Assembly (NCBI RefSeq): GCF_008041945.1
Contig: NZ_VKAD01000001.1
Coordinates: 1,798,001-1,862,000, forward strand
Direction of reading: 5' to 3'
Source of the DNA: Reinekea thalattae
GTDB lineage: Bacteria > Pseudomonadota > Gammaproteobacteria > Pseudomonadales > Natronospirillaceae
DNA length: 64,000 bases
Both the position numbers and the translations under genes were made by a program. Numbering within the stretch: the first letter of the stretch is position 1; each line of letters begins with the position of its first letter. Shown one piece after another: positions 62,107 to 64,000 of this stretch. The notes under the pieces are model-generated. The model was not told the origin of the DNA, ran no database searches, and worked only from the letters and a program-made list of their open reading frames with translations.

Positions 62107-62484
62107 TTAGAGCTTTTTAAGATCTTCTTCAATTTCGGCAATTTTATTGGCCACTACTTTTTCTAAGTGACGCAGCTCTGTGAGGATCTTTTTCTTCACA
62201 TCGGCTTCGACGGCTTCTGCACCAACCACCTTATCGAGTTCTTCAACGATAAAACGAAGCGAGGGTGCAATCTCGGTGGTATTTGAATAGGTGTTCGTGC
62301 CGCCGTCGACAACAACGCGCTTCTTTTGTCGTGGGTATTTAAATTTTTCACTGCGGGCAAAGAGCTCTCCTTTACCGCGTGCGTAATAGACTTTTAAGAC
62401 ATCGGCATCACCTTCGGTGCGCACTGTGTATTTTTCTATCAAGTCTATGTTGTTAATACCGATAGCATTTAGGTGTGGGTACAT
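62107..62484 (-). CDS. DUF3461 family protein (YaeH-like)
   Basis: 125 aa, close in length and sequence to E. coli YaeH (128 aa): MYPHLNAIGINNIDLIEKYTVR, DVLKVYYARGKGELFARSEKFKYPRQKK, APSLRFIVEELDKV and the C-terminal helix LRHLEKVVANKIAEIEEDL. SD AAAGGA precedes ATG. A cytoplasmic protein of unknown function, conserved in gammaproteobacteria. Confidence 0.9.
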   Translation of the reverse strand: MYPHLNAIGINNIDLIEKYTVRTEGDADVLKVYYARGKGELFARSEKFKYPRQKKRVVVDGGTNTYSNTTEIAPSLRFIVEELDKVVGAEAVEADVKKKILTELRHLEKVVANKIAEIEEDLKKL

Positions 62485-62772
62485 GGGTGGTAATCCTTTT
62501 CAGCAGTGAGTCAATTCTTATTGAACACAGATTAACCAACCCAAGCTAGCTTGCAAAGAGCCAAGTCGCAGGGTTGAAAACCTGAGGGCTACAGGTGAAA
62601 TAGGTAATTTTATACTTTAGGCCTATTTTCATTGGCATAATCCATGTAAGAATGAATATCAAAGGATGATGCATTGTGCAATCAAGTTAGGGCAGAAGAT
62701 GCTGTGCTGAGCAATAAATGAGATCGTTCAGCCAGGCTCTGGAGTCACAATTGCCAATTAGGAGAAAATGCA

Positions 62773-63057
62773 GTGGGCGTCCACGTTCGATTAGTCCAGA
62801 TAGAAATGTATTTGCCACAAGCAACATCAAGCTCAGAATTACAAAAAGCTTTGGGCGCGCTGAAGCGACACTGCAAAAGCCAGCATCAGTTAGCGTTAGC
62901 AATGGAGCCTTTTCGAGAACAAGAACGCGGCGGGTTTTCGCTGGTTGTTACCGGCATTGATAAACCAACTGTCGAACATGAAAGTGATCAGCTAATGAGC
63001 TGGTTAGAATCTAACATTGCAGGCCAAGTATTAGCCTCCAATGTCACTTGGTTGTGA
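62773..63057 (+). CDS. DUF503-like small protein
   Basis: 94 aa from GTG 62773, with AGGAG upstream; the ATG at 62769 is in another frame. The sequence VHVRLVQIEMYLPQATSSSELQKALGALKRHCKSQHQLALAM and GFSLVVTGIDKPTVEHESDQLMSWLESN fits the ferredoxin-like DUF503/YlxP fold (LxLPxxxSLKxKR pattern, with the lysines changed here). In other bacteria this family sits near rbfA in the nusA-infB region; this copy stands alone. Function uncertain. Confidence 0.65.
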   Translation: MGVHVRLVQIEMYLPQATSSSELQKALGALKRHCKSQHQLALAMEPFREQERGGFSLVVTGIDKPTVEHESDQLMSWLESNIAGQVLASNVTWL

Positions 63058-63231
63058 AATCAATCAACCAATAACCTTTAAAATCTCATGGGTGAAAGTA
63101 GAAACATTCTTGTTTTATACTTTTTAGCCTAAGATTGAATGGGTGTTTACTGGCCAACTATTGCCAGTAACGTTCGCCAAATAGAATGAGCAACGAACAC
63201 CAACAACGTTAACATAGGAGTATTACACCTC

Positions 63232-64000
63232 ATGGCGCTTTTTTGGGTCCCTCTGCTAACTGCTCTAGGTAGTTTAGCAGCACCGTCGACACTGGCTTTA
63301 AACCGAAGCCTCCGCCTTGCCATCAGTGCTTTATTTCCTGCCGCAGCGCTTGCCATTATTTTATCTTACACCGAGCAAGTTTTTGCCCAGGAATCGATCC
63401 GTTTTGCAATGGACTGGATTCCTGCTCTGGGCTTAGAGCTTTCGTTCCGTCTTGATGGTTTAGCCTATTTATTCTCGTTACTGATTCTGGCGATCGGCCT
63501 GTTGGTGATGCTGTACGCTCGCTACTATTTATCTGAACACGAAGCCTTTGGCCGTTTTTACGCCTACCTAATGTTATTTATGACCGCCATGCTTGGCATT
63601 GTGCTTTCTAATAACGTATTGCAAATGTGGTTCTTCTGGGAACTCACCAGCCTAACTTCCTTTTTGTTGATCAGTTTTTGGGGCCACCGCTCCGATGCTC
63701 GCAAAGGCGCACGTATGGCATTGACCATTACCGGCGCTGGCGGCTTGGCGTTATTAGGTGGCTTAATGTTGATTGGTCAACTAGTTGGCTCGTTTGACTT
63801 AGATGTCATCCTTGCCAGCCGCGAATTGATCCAAGGTTCTGATCAATACTTAGTGATTTTAATCTTGGTGCTTATTGGTGCTTTTACCAAATCGGCCCAG
63901 TTCCCGTTTTTCTTTTGGTTGCCACACGCCATGGCTGCACCAACACCTGTCAGCGCTTACTTGCACTCAGCAACCATGGTCAAGGCGGGCATCTTTTTAA
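63232..64000 (+). CDS. mrpA: Mrp-type Na+/H+ antiporter subunit A, N-terminal part
   Basis: ATG 63232, open to the window edge (about 256 residues seen). Hydrophobic NuoL-like protein: MALFWVPLLTALGSLAAPS, then FRLDGLAYLFSLLILAIGLLVMLYARYYL, NVLQMWFFWELTSLTSFLLISFW (conserved glutamate of the proton path), FTKSAQFPFFFWLPHAMAAPTPVSAYLHSATMVKAG. These are hallmarks of MrpA/MnhA/PhaA and NuoL. The ELTSLTSFLLI and HAMAAPTPVSAYLHSATMVKAG wording favours MrpA. It is probably the first gene of an mrp operon beyond the window. Confidence 0.85.
   Translation, partial: MALFWVPLLTALGSLAAPSTLALNRSLRLAISALFPAAALAIILSYTEQVFAQESIRFAMDWIPALGLELSFRLDGLAYLFSLLILAIGLLVMLYARYYLSEHEAFGRFYAYLMLFMTAMLGIVLSNNVLQMWFFWELTSLTSFLLISFWGHRSDARKGARMALTITGAGGLALLGGLMLIGQLVGSFDLDVILASRELIQGSDQYLVILILVLIGAFTKSAQFPFFFWLPHAMAAPTPVSAYLHSATMVKAGIFL

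Overview
The window looks like chromosome from a free-living, probably marine gammaproteobacterium, of the Oceanospirillales kind (inference). Support: a one-piece tmRNA whose tag starts ANDDNY, a glmU / DeoR-type regulator / glmS cluster, a complete C-P lyase cluster, many ABC importers, paired chemoreceptors, EutBC and an Mrp-type antiporter. No tRNA, rRNA, CRISPR array, transposase or integrase was found.

Layout. 1-6969: nutrient uptake. A dipeptide importer (dppB, dppA, minus strand) diverges from an arginine/ornithine-type importer (ATPase, binding protein, two permeases) that leads into astE, the last step of the arginine succinyltransferase pathway. 7076-10322: a YHYH lipoprotein, smpB, ssrA (tmRNA) and a short-chain dehydrogenase. 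10537-20219: a defence block, with a type IA restriction-modification system (hsdR, fic, hsdM, hsdS) that has a Fic enzyme inside it, followed by higB and a HigA antitoxin fused to an ImmA/IrrE metallopeptidase. 20370-35757: a DMT exporter, a NarL-type regulator convergent with a hybrid kinase, a lipoprotein, a beta-lactamase-fold hydrolase, two paralogous chemoreceptors, eutBC, a GST divergent from a LysR regulator, and a DUF2799 lipoprotein. 36009-50714: phosphonate uptake and C-P lyase (phnCDEE, hexapeptide transferase, phnF, phnGHIJKLN, DUF1045, phnM, MFS), interrupted by a Doc toxin with an unusually small antitoxin. 55672-64000: housekeeping genes (small lipoprotein, glmS, DeoR regulator, glmU, AEC transporter, DUF3461, DUF503) and the start of mrpA.

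The best candidate for an undescribed system lies between 50676 and 55696. A minus-strand cluster (910-aa ankyrin protein, 103-aa unknown protein, B12-binding-type radical SAM enzyme, 71-aa unknown protein) sits between two ungapped 79-bp direct repeats, 68/79 identical by eye. The repeat unit is the junction where the MFS gene and a small lipoprotein gene converge. The left copy completes the MFS gene and keeps only the last codons of a lipoprotein gene. The right copy keeps only the last codons of an MFS gene and completes the lipoprotein gene. That is what insertion of a cargo of about 4.9 kb into a convergent gene junction would leave, although no recombinase is present.

Other points: three solute-binding-protein genes are each followed by a hairpin terminator before the permease gene; operator-like repeats precede fic and higB; 11-bp phased Pho-box-like repeats precede phnC and phnG; and a 15-bp tandem repeat lies in the glmU promoter region.
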